Counted from the first letter of the stretch, positions 32,653-42,253 are shown. The stretch: 64,000 nucleotides of DNA from CAWBUW01 sp963792075 (GCA_963792075.1 CAWBUW010000012.1:806001-870000), one strand, 5' to 3'. Numbers and translations: made by a program. Notes: generated by a model from the letters alone, not told the origin.

Positions 32653-35238
32653 ATGTTGAAAAATCGTTGGTTTTTGGTCTTCGGCGTGGTAATCATCGCC
32701 AGCCTTGCGCTGGCGGCCTGCCAGCCGCAGACTATTGTCCAGACGGTGGAAGTCATCAAGACCGAGATCGTCAAAGAAGAAGTCATCAAGACTGAGATCG
32801 TCGAAAAGACCGTCGAAGTCATCGTGACTCCGGAACCCGTCAAGCGCACCGGCGCCTGGGTGGATGATGTGGTCTTCACCAGCATTGACGAGGCCAATCA
32901 GGCCGTAGCCCAGATCAAGTCGGGCGATATCGACATCTACGCTTACTCTGTGTCCGACCCCGAGCTGTATGCCTCGATCAAGGATGATCCCGCTTTCAGC
33001 TCAGTGAACTCGGTCGGTTCCTACACCGAGCTGAGCTTCAACCCCGGCGGCCCTGTCTTCGCCACCACTGGCAAGCTGAACCCGTTTGCGGTCGCTGCCG
33101 TGCGCGAGGCCATGAACTGGCTGGTCGATCGCGATTACATAGTACAGGAAATCTACGGCGGTTCGGGCGCGGTCAAATACACCACGCTGAACTCCGCTTT
33201 CCCTGACTACGCCAAGTACGTGGATGTGGCCCGCAAATTGGAAGCCTTCTACGCTTACAACCCGGAAAAAGCCAACGAGGTCATTTCGGCCGAGATGGAA
33301 AAACTGGGCGCGACCAAGGGCACGGATGGCAAGTGGATGTTCAACGCTGAACCCGTCTCGATCATCCTGATCATCCGCACGGAAGACGAGCGCAAGCAGA
33401 TCGGTGATTATGTCGCCGACCAGCTCGAGAGCATCGGCTTCACCGCCGACCGCCAGTACAAGACCCGCACCGAGGCCTCCCCGATCTGGAACCGCTCCAA
33501 TCCGGAAGATGGCCTGTGGCACATCTACACCGGCGGCTGGATCACCACCGCGATTTCTCGCGATGATGGCACCAACTTTGCCTACTTCTACACCAACCTG
33601 GGCAGCGGCTCCCCGCTGTGGCAGGCTTATAAAAATGACCCGGCCTACTACGCAGTGGCCGAGAAGCTATGGAACAACGAGTTCGCCTCGATCGCCGAGC
33701 GCGATGAGCTGTTCAAGACCGCTCTGGAACTGTCCCTCAAGGACTCCAACCGTGTCTGGCTGGTGGACCAGCTTTCCTTCTCGCCCTTCAGCAGCAAGAT
33801 CGCCGTGGCCTATGACCTGGCCGGCGGCATCTCGGGTACGCAGCTCTGGCCCTTCACCGTCCAGATCAAAGGACAGGAAGGCGGCACGGTGAAGATCGCC
33901 CAGCCCGGCATCCTGGTTGAACCCTGGAACCCCGTCGCTGGCTCCAACTGGATTTATGACACCATGCCCCGCCGCGCCACCCAGGATTACGGCGTCATCG
34001 CTGACCCGTACACTGGCCTGGCCTGGCCGCAGCGCATCGAGAAGGCCGAGATCACCGTCAAAGAAGGCCTGCCTGTAGGCAAGACCCTGGATTGGGTCAC
34101 CCTGAACACTGCGCCTTCGATCGAAGTTCCCGGCGATGCCTGGGTTGATTGGGATGCTGCCAACCAGAAGTTCATCACTGCCTCAGAGAAGTTCACCCAG
34201 ACTGTCACCGCCAACACCAAACGTGTCTTTACCTACCCGGCTGACTTTTGGCAGACGGCGACCTGGCACGATGGCAGCCCGATGACGATGGGTGATTTCG
34301 TCATGGCCATGATCCTGAACTTCGATCGCGGTAAACCGGAAAGCGCCATCTACGACGAGTCCTATGCGCCCGCCCTCGATTCCTACATGTCTGTCTTCAA
34401 GGGCCTCAAGATCGTCTCCACCGACCCCCTGGTCATCGAGACTTACTCGGATGCATACGCTCTGGATGCCGAGTTGTTTAGCGGCGATTGGTGGCCAAAC
34501 TACGGCTTTGGGGATGCCCCCTGGCAGACCGTTGGCCTGGGCGTGCGTGCCGAAACGGCCAAGCTGGCGACCTTCTCGACTGACAAAGCTGGCGTCCTCC
34601 AGGCCGAGAATGAGAAGATCGAGTGGATGAGCTTCATCGCCGGCCCGAGCCTGGATATCCTGCGCACCGAGCTGATCTCGGCCACCGCCGAGACCTACAT
34701 CCCGTATGCGCCGACCATGGGCCAGTACGTCACCGCCGAAGAAGCCGCCCTGCGCTACAGCAACACGGAAACCTGGTACAAGGAACAGGGACACTTCTGG
34801 CTCGGAACCGGCCCGTTCTACCTGAACAAGGTCTTCCCCATCGAGCAGACCCTGACCCTGGCCCGCAACGTGAATTATAAGGACCCGGCCGACAAGTGGT
34901 CTGGCTTTGGCACTGCGCTGATCGCGACGGCGGAACTGGACGGCCCTGGACAGGTCAAGATTGGCGATGAAGCCAAGTTTGACGTCTACGTGCTGTTTGG
35001 CCAGGACCCCTACCCCGCGGACCAGATTGCTGGCGTCAAGTACCTGCTCTTCAACGCTAAGGGCGAGATGGTTTCCCAGGGTGAGGCCGTGGCCGGCGAC
35101 GGAATGTACACCGTAACGCTGCCCGCGGATGTCACTTCCAAGCTGGAAGCTGGCTCGAATAAGCTCGAAGTGGCGGTTACTTCGAAGGCTGTGTCGATCC
35201 CGGCCTTTGCTTCCTTCGAGTTCGTTACCGCTCCCTAA
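32653..35238 (+). CDS. Large peptide-binding lipoprotein (SBP family 5) with C-terminal beta domain
   Basis: Solute-binding lipoprotein of 861 aa, longer than the usual 520-600 aa. Lipobox LALAAC (Cys about 24), then a near-tandem tether EVIKTEIVKEEVIKTEIVEK encoded by an approximately 30-nt DNA repeat. The SBP domain has VAAVREAMNWLVDRDYIVQE and WLVDQLSFSPFSSKIAVAYD; residues ~755-861 form an added Ig/FN3-like module (GPGQVKIGDEAKFDVYVLFG, GDGMYTVTLPADV). GGAGGAG precedes the ATG. Two hairpins separate it from its permease genes. Confidence 0.9.
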   Translation: MLKNRWFLVFGVVIIASLALAACQPQTIVQTVEVIKTEIVKEEVIKTEIVEKTVEVIVTPEPVKRTGAWVDDVVFTSIDEANQAVAQIKSGDIDIYAYSVSDPELYASIKDDPAFSSVNSVGSYTELSFNPGGPVFATTGKLNPFAVAAVREAMNWLVDRDYIVQEIYGGSGAVKYTTLNSAFPDYAKYVDVARKLEAFYAYNPEKANEVISAEMEKLGATKGTDGKWMFNAEPVSIILIIRTEDERKQIGDYVADQLESIGFTADRQYKTRTEASPIWNRSNPEDGLWHIYTGGWITTAISRDDGTNFAYFYTNLGSGSPLWQAYKNDPAYYAVAEKLWNNEFASIAERDELFKTALELSLKDSNRVWLVDQLSFSPFSSKIAVAYDLAGGISGTQLWPFTVQIKGQEGGTVKIAQPGILVEPWNPVAGSNWIYDTMPRRATQDYGVIADPYTGLAWPQRIEKAEITVKEGLPVGKTLDWVTLNTAPSIEVPGDAWVDWDAANQKFITASEKFTQTVTANTKRVFTYPADFWQTATWHDGSPMTMGDFVMAMILNFDRGKPESAIYDESYAPALDSYMSVFKGLKIVSTDPLVIETYSDAYALDAELFSGDWWPNYGFGDAPWQTVGLGVRAETAKLATFSTDKAGVLQAENEKIEWMSFIAGPSLDILRTELISATAETYIPYAPTMGQYVTAEEAALRYSNTETWYKEQGHFWLGTGPFYLNKVFPIEQTLTLARNVNYKDPADKWSGFGTALIATAELDGPGQVKIGDEAKFDVYVLFGQDPYPADQIAGVKYLLFNAKGEMVSQGEAVAGDGMYTVTLPADVTSKLEAGSNKLEVAVTSKAVSIPAFASFEFVTAP

Positions 35239-35261
35239 GCCGTAACCCTCTCTCAATCCAT

Positions 35262-35295
35262 TGGGCTGCGCCGAAAATCCTTTCGGCGCAGCCCA
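35262..35295. terminator. Hairpin, 15-bp perfect arms, after binding-protein gene
   Basis: Arms TGGGCTGCGCCGAAA (35262-35276) and complement (35281-35295), loop ATCC. No T-run. Confidence 0.8.
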
Positions 35296-35309
35296 CCCTC
35301 ATAATAAGG

Positions 35310-35353
35310 TTTTTTGTTGTGTTCGCCCTCATAGGGGCGAACACAACAAAAAA
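35310..35353 (+). terminator. Hairpin, 19-bp perfect arms, poly-T/poly-A ends
   Basis: Arms 35310-35328 and 35335-35353. The arms begin with T6 and end with A6, so the transcript is not followed by U-residues in the plus direction. Likely an attenuating or processing stem between binding protein and permease. Confidence 0.75.
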
Positions 35354-35383
35354 TCCTTTCCTCTGGTTTGAAAGTGAGGCGTT

Positions 35384-36511
35384 ATGAGCGAAGATTCTCA
35401 AGCTCTTCCTACCTCCCAAGATGATTTAAACCGCAAAGCCCTTTGGGGCACCATCACCCGGCTGTCGCGCTACACCGCGGTGCGCATCGTGACTCTTGTG
35501 ATTACGGTGATCATCGGGATGTATTTGACCGTGCTGATCGCCAACATGGGCGGTTATGTGGATGAAATCCGCCGCGGCGAGATCCGCGAGCAGGTGCAGC
35601 AGGCTGTGCTGCTCGATAGAACCTTGCGCGAGCTGCCTGCAGAGGAGCGTGCCATCCGCCAGGAGGAGATGATCCGCCTGGCCGAAAAGCGCTTCGGGTT
35701 AGACCAACCCTTCGCCCTCCGCAGTTTTAGCTTCCTAAAGGATGCCCTGACGCTTAACTTCGGCCGTTCGATGTTCCTCACCAGCCCTGCAGGCTCGCGC
35801 CAGGTGCGCCTGATCCTGCTCGACCGCCTGCCCACTACCTTGATGTTATTCGGCACGGTCGGGTTTATCCTCTTCTTCGTCGAAATCCTGATTGCACTCT
35901 CACTTTCCCGGCATTATGGCAGTTGGCTGGATAAGTTCTTTGTCGCCATGTCACCGGTGAATTCTGCGCCGGCCTGGTTCTATGGTATTTTCTTGATCCT
36001 CATCTTTGCCGCCTTGCTTGGCTGGCTGCCTTACGGCGGCATGGTGGATGCGCCGCCCCCTGCGACCAAGACCGGCTATCTCCTCAGCGTGCTCAAGCAC
36101 ATGGTACTGCCCACGCTGGCCCTTGTGGCCGCCCAGATTTTTATTTCAGTATATAACTGGCGCACCTTTTTCTTGATTAATTCCAGCGAAGATTACGTGG
36201 ATGTGGCCAAAGCCAAGGGCCTGAATGCCCGCGATCTCGAGCGCCGCTATATTCTGCGCCCCACGCTCCCCTACATCGTCACCAATTTTGCCTTTTTCTT
36301 GATCGGTGTCTGGACGGGCGCGCCCATTTTTGAGACTATTTTCCAATGGCCCGGCATCGGCCGGGTGACCATCCAGGCGGTCGGCCAGTTTGATGTCCCG
36401 GTGATCCTGGGCTCCACGGTGATTTTTGCCTATCTCCTGGCCATCACCGTCTTTTTGCTCGATTTCATCTACGCTTTGGTGGATCCCCGCGTCAAGATTG
36501 GCGGGCAGTAA
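35384..36511 (+). CDS. Peptide ABC transporter permease (OppB type), second operon
   Basis: Membrane subunit of 375 aa. It has a longer N-terminus than usual (about 40 polar residues before YTAVRIVTLVITVIIGMYLT) and a charged extracytoplasmic segment (EIRREQV-like, residues ~65-110). LLDRLPTTLMLFGTVGFILF, the EAA-type loop VDVAKAKGLNARDLERRYIL and the terminal DFIYALVDPRVKIGGQ identify OppB. It starts 145 nt after the binding-protein stop and 9 nt before the next permease. Confidence 0.93.
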   Translation: MSEDSQALPTSQDDLNRKALWGTITRLSRYTAVRIVTLVITVIIGMYLTVLIANMGGYVDEIRRGEIREQVQQAVLLDRTLRELPAEERAIRQEEMIRLAEKRFGLDQPFALRSFSFLKDALTLNFGRSMFLTSPAGSRQVRLILLDRLPTTLMLFGTVGFILFFVEILIALSLSRHYGSWLDKFFVAMSPVNSAPAWFYGIFLILIFAALLGWLPYGGMVDAPPPATKTGYLLSVLKHMVLPTLALVAAQIFISVYNWRTFFLINSSEDYVDVAKAKGLNARDLERRYILRPTLPYIVTNFAFFLIGVWTGAPIFETIFQWPGIGRVTIQAVGQFDVPVILGSTVIFAYLLAITVFLLDFIYALVDPRVKIGGQ

Positions 36512-36520
36512 GGAGCTCTT

Positions 36521-37867
36521 ATGAAAATGCCCGGATTTGTCCGTGAATTAACCCGCTACCCCTCGGCGGTCATTGGCCTGGTGATGATCCTGGTCTTGAG
36601 CCTTATTTCGGTGTATGCCATAGTCTCCATCCCCTATGCCAAGGCCATCGAGCTGTGGCGCGGCAGTGAGTCCACCTGGTACCGCAACCCCAGGTTCGCC
36701 GCGCCGGAATGGACCAACCTGTTCCGCAGTCAGAAGCTGGCGAAATCGCTGCATGTCAGCACCGCAGAGAGCACGGCTCAAGTTGAGGTCGGCCCCATCA
36801 GCGAGGCAGGCACCACTGAGATCACAATGCTCTTCCCCTTTGAGTACACCGCCGATGTCTTCCCGCAGGAGATGATCCTGTATTTCGACACTGCTTTCAA
36901 GGAAAAGCAGCCCTATGTTTCGATTACCTGGCTGACCCCGGATGGGCGCGAGATCCGCATCGGTGATTTCGGTGTGTCTGATGGGCAGGCCTTCTGGTTC
37001 TCGCAGGATACCAAGCTCAAGCGGCGCATCGGCGGGCTGGACGCGCGCGAAGGCCTGTTTGTGGACGACCCCAAAGCGGAGACGCGCAGCCTGCTCAAGG
37101 GGCAGTACCAGGTGAAGGTCAAGGCGATCACCTTTGAGCCGGATTCGAAACTGGATGTTGAGTTTGTACTGCACGGCCAGGTAGCCGGTTGGGCCGGCAC
37201 CGATCATCTGCGGCGTGACCTGGGCATTGCCCTGCTGTGGGGCACGCCCATCGCCCTGTCTTTTGGCCTGGTGGCCGCCCTGCTCACCTCGATCGCCCAC
37301 ATGGCGATCGCCGCGGCCGGGGTCTGGTTTGGCGGCTGGGTGGATGAGCTGATCCAGCGCGTCACCGAGGTCAACCTGGTGCTGCCTTTCCTGCCCATCT
37401 TGATCATGATCGGTACCTTTTATTCCCGCAGCATTTTCGTCATTTTTGCCGCCGTCATCGCCCTCAGCTTGTTTGGGGCGTCGGTTAAGACTTTGCGCTC
37501 GGTCTTCATGCAGATCAAAGAAGCCCCCTATATCGAGGCTGCACGCTCTTATGGGGCGGGCAGTTGGCGCATTATTATCCTGTATATGATCCCGCGCCTG
37601 GTCCCCCTGCTGGTGCCGGCGTTGGTGACAGCCATCCCAGGTTATGTGTTCCTGGAGGCATCACTGGCGGTGCTTGGCCTGGGCGACCCTACCCTGCCCA
37701 CCTGGGGCAAGATGATCAACGATGCAAACAGCAACGGGGCCTTGTATAAAGGTCTATACTACTGGGTGCTGCAGCCCTCGGCATTGTTGATGATCGCTGG
37801 CCTGGCCTTTGCCCTGGTCGGCTTTTCACTCGACCGCATTTTCAACCCCCGCTTGCGAGGGATCTAA
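36521..37867 (+). CDS. Peptide ABC transporter permease (OppC type) with inserted extracytoplasmic domain
   Basis: Membrane subunit of 448 aa, over 100 aa longer than normal OppC. After the first helix (SAVIGLVMILVLSLISVYAI) comes an extra extracytoplasmic beta-rich region of roughly residues 45-230 (LFPFEYTADVFPQEMILYFD, KRRIGGLDAREGLFVDD). The regular permease core follows, with EAA loop EAPYIEAARSYGAGSWRIII and the end DRIFNPRLRGI. AAGGAG precedes the ATG. The added domain may dock the unusually large binding protein (inference). Confidence 0.9.
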   Translation: MKMPGFVRELTRYPSAVIGLVMILVLSLISVYAIVSIPYAKAIELWRGSESTWYRNPRFAAPEWTNLFRSQKLAKSLHVSTAESTAQVEVGPISEAGTTEITMLFPFEYTADVFPQEMILYFDTAFKEKQPYVSITWLTPDGREIRIGDFGVSDGQAFWFSQDTKLKRRIGGLDAREGLFVDDPKAETRSLLKGQYQVKVKAITFEPDSKLDVEFVLHGQVAGWAGTDHLRRDLGIALLWGTPIALSFGLVAALLTSIAHMAIAAAGVWFGGWVDELIQRVTEVNLVLPFLPILIMIGTFYSRSIFVIFAAVIALSLFGASVKTLRSVFMQIKEAPYIEAARSYGAGSWRIIILYMIPRLVPLLVPALVTAIPGYVFLEASLAVLGLGDPTLPTWGKMINDANSNGALYKGLYYWVLQPSALLMIAGLAFALVGFSLDRIFNPRLRGI

Positions 37868-37870
37868 GCT

Positions 37871-38827
37871 ATGGCTGACCAAACCTTATTACGCATTGAA
37901 AACCTGAAGCTGTACTTCCGCACCCAGGCGGGGCCGGTGCAGGCGGTGGATGGGATCAACTTCAGCCTGGATTACAACCGGGCGGTGGTGATCCTGGGCG
38001 AGTTGGGCTGCGGCAAGACCTCGCTGGCCAAAGCCATCCTGCGCCTGCTGCCGCGTAACGTGGAAGAGTACTCCGGTAAAATTTTCCTGGAAGGTACGGA
38101 CATCATGGCCTTCAGCGATGAAAATTATCGTCGCGATGTGCGCTGGGTCAAGATGTCGCTCGTGCCGCAGGCCGCCATGAATGCGCTCAACCCGGTGCTG
38201 CGGGTGGGCGACCAGGTGGCTGAGCCCGCCATGATCCATATGAATATGAGCAAGGACGAAGCGCTGGCTACGGCGCGTAAGATGTTCCAGAACGTGGGCG
38301 TGCCCGCCGATTTCCTGGTGCGCTATCCCTTCGAGCTAAGCGGCGGCATGCGCCAGCGCGCTGCCATCGCCATGGCTCTGGTCACCCAACCCAGCCTGAT
38401 CGTGCTGGACGAGCCGACTTCTGCCCTCGACCTGCTCACCCAGGCCAACATCATGAACGTGCTCAAGCGCATCAAGCAGTCCTTCGGCACCAGCTACATC
38501 CTGATCACGCATGATATCGCCACTTCGAGCGAGCTGGCGGATGACGTGGCGGTGATGTACGCCGGGCAGATCGTCGAAGTCGGGGATGCCCACCGCTTCT
38601 TCCACGAGCCGCTGCACCCCTATTCCAAAAAGCTGATGGCCAGCGTACCCCGCCTGCGCGGCGAAACCGAGCCCGAGTTTATCATCGGACAACCGCCCAG
38701 CCTGATCTCTCCTCCCACCGGCTGCCGCTTTGCGGCGCGCTGCCCTTCCCGTTTCGCCAAATGTGACCAGGAGCCCCCTACTTACGTGAAAGAGGGTCGC
38801 GATGTCAAATGCTGGTTATATGAGTGA
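37871..38827 (+). CDS. Peptide ABC transporter ATPase (DppD type), second operon
   Basis: ATPase of 318 aa. Walker A GELGCGKTSL (with GEL instead of the common GES), signature LSGGMRQRAAIAMAL, Walker B LIVLDEPTSALD and a C-terminal Cys-containing segment (FAARCPSRFAKC) are intact. It begins 3 nt after the OppC stop, with GAGGGA upstream. Pairs with the ATPase at 38838. Confidence 0.94.
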   Translation: MADQTLLRIENLKLYFRTQAGPVQAVDGINFSLDYNRAVVILGELGCGKTSLAKAILRLLPRNVEEYSGKIFLEGTDIMAFSDENYRRDVRWVKMSLVPQAAMNALNPVLRVGDQVAEPAMIHMNMSKDEALATARKMFQNVGVPADFLVRYPFELSGGMRQRAAIAMALVTQPSLIVLDEPTSALDLLTQANIMNVLKRIKQSFGTSYILITHDIATSSELADDVAVMYAGQIVEVGDAHRFFHEPLHPYSKKLMASVPRLRGETEPEFIIGQPPSLISPPTGCRFAARCPSRFAKCDQEPPTYVKEGRDVKCWLYE

Positions 38828-38837
38828 GGAGGAGAAT

Positions 38838-39884
38838 ATGGCTTTGAATACCAACTTAATGCCCGTGACTGCCCCTGCCCCCCCGGCAGGCAAGGCCCCC
38901 CTGCTCTCACTCCAAAATACGCGCCTGTGGTTTGAGCTGCGCAAGTTTGGTTTTGGGCATGCCGGCTACGTGCGCGCCGTGGATGATGTCACTTTCGATG
39001 TTGCTTACGGCGAAGCGATTGCGGTCGTGGGTGAGTTGGGCTGCGGCAAGTCCAGCCTGATGCGCGCCATCCTGGGCCTGTACAAGGCGACCGGCGGCAC
39101 CGTATCTTTCGAAGGCAAGGATGTAAATAAATTCACCCCTGCGGAAATGAAGTGGTACCGCACGCAGGTGGGCTATGTACAGCAGGACCCGTATGGCGCT
39201 CTGGCGCCCTTCTTGAGCGTTAAGCGCATCTTGGAAGAACCGCTGATCATCGGCGGGATGAAGGATAAAGCCCAGCGCGAAGCGCGCATCGTGAAGTCGC
39301 TGGAAGAAGTCAAGATGACGCCGGTTAACGACTTCCTGGCCAAGTTCCCGCACATGCTCAGCGGCGGGCAGCAGCAGCGCATCGTCATCGCCCGGGCGAT
39401 GATCATGGAGCCCAAGTTCCTCGTCGCCGACGAGCCGGTCTCCATGTTGGACGCCTCGGTGCGCGTCGAAATCCTCAAGCTGCTGCGTAAGCTGCAGGAA
39501 GCGCACGGTTTTTCGGTGATCTACATCACACACGACCTGTCCACCGTGCGCTACTTCTCCGAACGGGTCTTCGTCATGTATGCCGGGAAGATCATCGAAA
39601 AAGCCAAGATCGGCGACCTGCTGCGCAACCCACAGCACCCCTACACCAACGCCCTGCTGGCGGCCACCTCGGATCCGGACGCGAACAACGCGCATACGTT
39701 CAAGGAAGTGCCCCCGGGTGAACCGCCGAGCCTGGTCAAGCCACCTTCTGGCTGCCACTTCCACCCGCGCTGCCCGCGTATCATCCAGGGGCTGTGTGAG
39801 ACCCAGGAACCGGTCGAATTTGTCACCGAGCCGGGGCATCACACACAGTGCTGGCTTTACCGCCCGGACGAATCCGTCGCCTGA
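38838..39884 (+). CDS. Peptide ABC transporter ATPase (DppF type), second operon
   Basis: ATPase of 348 aa. Walker A GELGCGKSSL, signature LSGGQQQRIVIARAM, Walker B FLVADEPVSMLDAS and C-terminal FHPRCPRIIQGLC. I start it at ATG 38838 because GAGGAGGAG precedes it at correct spacing; in-frame ATGs at 38802 and 38820 lie inside the previous gene. Shares the GELGCGK variant with its partner, supporting a common origin of the pair. Confidence 0.94.
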   Translation: MALNTNLMPVTAPAPPAGKAPLLSLQNTRLWFELRKFGFGHAGYVRAVDDVTFDVAYGEAIAVVGELGCGKSSLMRAILGLYKATGGTVSFEGKDVNKFTPAEMKWYRTQVGYVQQDPYGALAPFLSVKRILEEPLIIGGMKDKAQREARIVKSLEEVKMTPVNDFLAKFPHMLSGGQQQRIVIARAMIMEPKFLVADEPVSMLDASVRVEILKLLRKLQEAHGFSVIYITHDLSTVRYFSERVFVMYAGKIIEKAKIGDLLRNPQHPYTNALLAATSDPDANNAHTFKEVPPGEPPSLVKPPSGCHFHPRCPRIIQGLCETQEPVEFVTEPGHHTQCWLYRPDESVA

Positions 39885-39897
39885 CGATCTATTTTTT

Positions 39898-40101
39898 ATG
39901 CGACTCACTCCGGCACAGTTCCTCGTCTTTGGATTTCTACTGGTGTTATACGGTATGGTGGTCCCGTGGCTGATGGTGCTGCATATCCTGCAAGCCACCT
40001 TTTTCTGGTCTTTCACTTCCTACATCGGCACCTTCGTTGGCCTGATGTTTGGAGTGGTCGGCGTTGCAACCTATTACCGTGAAAATGGCCGCCGTGGTTA
40101 G
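39898..40101 (+). CDS. Small two-helix membrane protein
   Basis: Protein of 67 aa with two hydrophobic segments (FLVFGFLLVLYGMVVPWLMV and SYIGTFVGLMFGVVGVATYY) and a basic C-terminal tail (RENGRRG). It lies 13 nt after the ATPase gene and overlaps the start of the next lipoprotein gene by 17 nt, so it is probably part of the operon. No recognised family; the ribosome-binding site is weak. Confidence 0.6.
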   Translation: MRLTPAQFLVFGFLLVLYGMVVPWLMVLHILQATFFWSFTSYIGTFVGLMFGVVGVATYYRENGRRG

Positions 40102-42097
40102 GAAAGTATGGCGTTATTGCAGCAGCTTCGCTGCTGCAATAACGCCACTATTACTGCTCGGGATGAGCATCTTTCTGTTTGCCTGTACACCGCAAGTCGT
40201 CCAGGTGCTCGAGACGGTGGTGGTGACGGAGCTTGTCCCCGGACCGGAACGGGTGGTAACCCAGGATGTAGTGCGGGAGGTGATGGTCACCCCCACTCCG
40301 CCGTCCCTACCTGTAGAGCCCAAGGTACTGGTGGTCTGCCTGGCGCAGGAGCCAGCCTCGCTCTATTCGCTGGGAGAGGCATCTTTTGCACGCGATGCTG
40401 TGCTGGAAGCGCTGTACGATTTTGGCGTGGACACGCTCGACTATGCCTACCAACCGGTGGGGATCGTCAAGCTGCCCAGCCTGGCGGATGGTGATGCACG
40501 GCTGTTGGAAGTGACGGTGAAGGTCGGTGACCAGGTCTATGATGCCGCCCTGGATGAGGTCGTGACCATCGCCCCCACGCGCACGGTCACGCTGGTGCAG
40601 ACCGAGGGTGCGCCCATCCTGGTAGATTTCTCGCAGGTGACCGAAGCGCAAACGATTCAGCTCCGGGCAAGCTGGACGCTGGCGGATGGCCTGACCTGGC
40701 AGGATGGAGCCCCGGTGACTACGGCGGATATCCTGTTCGCCTGGCAGGTAGGTGCGGCGGCAGAGACCCCCACCAGCAAATACCTGTACGAGCGTACGGC
40801 CGCGTTTACCGCCTCGGATGGGAAGACCTGGACCTGGGTGGGGCTGCCGGGCTATTCCAGCGCTACGTTTGCCGCGGATGGCGTGTTCACGCCGCTGCCC
40901 AGCCATCTGTATGGGGCAGATGGGTCGCGCCCGCTCACCCCGGCAGAAATGCTGCAAGACGAACAGGTCAATCGATCGCCGCTGGCGTTTGGCCCTTTCC
41001 GCCTGGTGGAATGGCAGGCCGGGCAGTGGATCACGCTGGAGAAGAACCCGACCTATTTCCGCTCCGCGGAAGGGCTGCCCCACCTGGACAAGATTGTTTT
41101 CCGCTTTGTTCCCGATCCAAACCAACTGGCCGCCCAGCTCATCTCCGGAGAGTGTGACCTGGGCACGCAGGATGCGGCCTATGACAGTGCGCTGCCGCTG
41201 TTCCGCCAGCTCGCGGATCAGGATTTACTGGTGCTGCAGAGCGCGCCGGGCACGGCGTTCGAGCACATTGATTTCAATGCTCAACCCCTGGCAACCTACC
41301 GAGGCTTCGCCGGTGTGGCCAAGAATCAGGACGGCACGTGGCTCTTTGACCAGCCAGAAGTACGCCAGGCCATCGCTTATTGCCTTGACCGCCAGGCGTT
41401 GGTGGACCAGGCGCTGGATGGCGCCGCGGTGCTGTTGAATTCCTATCTCCCGCCCTCTCACCCGCTGTACGCCGGGGATGACGCCCTGGCGCTGTATGCA
41501 TTCGACCCGCTGCAAGGGAAAGCTCTGCTGGCCAAGAACGGCTGGCTGGACAGCGATGGCGATGGCTGGCTGGATCAAGATGGGAGGCGGTTTTCGGTCG
41601 TTTTGAGCACCCGGCGCAGCACGCTGCGCGAGAAGATTGCCCCCCTGATCGCCGAACAGTTGAGCGCTCATTGCGGGATCGAAGTGCAGGTGCAGGCATA
41701 TGGGGCGGAGTATTTTGACAGCGGCCCGGCCGGTGTGCTTTTCGGCCGCCAGTATGACCTGGGTGAATTTTCCTGGCGCATGACAAGCCTGGAGCCGCCC
41801 TGTGATCTGTACCGCTCCAGCCGCATTCCGCAGAGCGGGCAGTGGGGTGACCTGAACATGGCGGGTTTTCGCAGCGCCGCTTTTGATGCAGCTTGCATCC
41901 AGGCTGTTACCGCGCTGGACGGTGCCTCCAGGCAAGCATTCCACAAGTTGGCGCAGCAGATTTATGCCGCGGAGCTGCCCTCCCTGCCGCTCTTCGCCCG
42001 TGACCGTTTGCTGGTACACCGGCCGGAAATCCTGGGTGTCATCCTGGACGCCACCGCACGCAGCGAAATGTGGAACGTGGAGAATTTCGATAAATAG
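40085..42097 (+). CDS. Peptide-binding-like lipoprotein (SBP family 5)
   Basis: Lipoprotein of 670 aa. With ATG 40085 the signal peptide has a basic n-region (MAAVVRKVWR), a hydrophobic core and lipobox IFLFAC (Cys about 34). An acidic/Val tether with VTPTPP follows, then an SBP fold (GLTWQDGAPVTTADILFAWQ, VRQAIAYCLDRQALVDQAL). The hairpin 40109-40147 encodes part of the signal peptide (RYCSSFAAAITP). Layout resembles the sigma-linked lipoprotein at 30434. Its transport partners may be the ATPases at 42365 and 43454 or the permeases at 35384 and 36521. Confidence 0.85.
   Translation: MAAVVRKVWRYCSSFAAAITPLLLLGMSIFLFACTPQVVQVLETVVVTELVPGPERVVTQDVVREVMVTPTPPSLPVEPKVLVVCLAQEPASLYSLGEASFARDAVLEALYDFGVDTLDYAYQPVGIVKLPSLADGDARLLEVTVKVGDQVYDAALDEVVTIAPTRTVTLVQTEGAPILVDFSQVTEAQTIQLRASWTLADGLTWQDGAPVTTADILFAWQVGAAAETPTSKYLYERTAAFTASDGKTWTWVGLPGYSSATFAADGVFTPLPSHLYGADGSRPLTPAEMLQDEQVNRSPLAFGPFRLVEWQAGQWITLEKNPTYFRSAEGLPHLDKIVFRFVPDPNQLAAQLISGECDLGTQDAAYDSALPLFRQLADQDLLVLQSAPGTAFEHIDFNAQPLATYRGFAGVAKNQDGTWLFDQPEVRQAIAYCLDRQALVDQALDGAAVLLNSYLPPSHPLYAGDDALALYAFDPLQGKALLAKNGWLDSDGDGWLDQDGRRFSVVLSTRRSTLREKIAPLIAEQLSAHCGIEVQVQAYGAEYFDSGPAGVLFGRQYDLGEFSWRMTSLEPPCDLYRSSRIPQSGQWGDLNMAGFRSAAFDAACIQAVTALDGASRQAFHKLAQQIYAAELPSLPLFARDRLLVHRPEILGVILDATARSEMWNVENFDK
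40109..40147. repeat. Perfect hairpin, 18-bp arms, inside signal-peptide coding sequence
   Basis: Arms 40109-40126 and 40130-40147, loop TTC (GAA on the minus strand, GCGAAGC tip). The only member of the hairpin set that is translated as part of an apparently intact gene. Confidence 0.9.
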
Positions 42098-42101
42098 ACT
42101 A

Positions 42102-42144
42102 TTGGGGTGTTGACCGGCGGCAAAGCCGCCGGTCAACACCCCAA
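42102..42144. repeat. Perfect hairpin, 20-bp arms, GCAAAGC tip
   Basis: Arms 42102-42121 and 42125-42144, loop AAA, 4 nt after the lipoprotein stop codon. First of three hairpins in a 267-nt gap that contains no gene. Confidence 0.92.
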
Positions 42145-42199
42145 ATTAGGGCGATTGCATTTGCCCTATACGGGCAGCGCAATCCCGTAAAATGGAGGC

Positions 42200-42242
42200 T
42201 GGGGGGTGAAATGTGGGGCAAAGCCCCACATTTCACCCCCCA
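42200..42242. repeat. Perfect hairpin, 20-bp arms, GCAAAGC tip
   Basis: Arms 42200-42219 and 42223-42242, loop AAA. Different arm sequence from its neighbour at 42102 but identical loop and arm length. Confidence 0.92.
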
Positions 42243-42253
42243 ATTCCCCCTCT

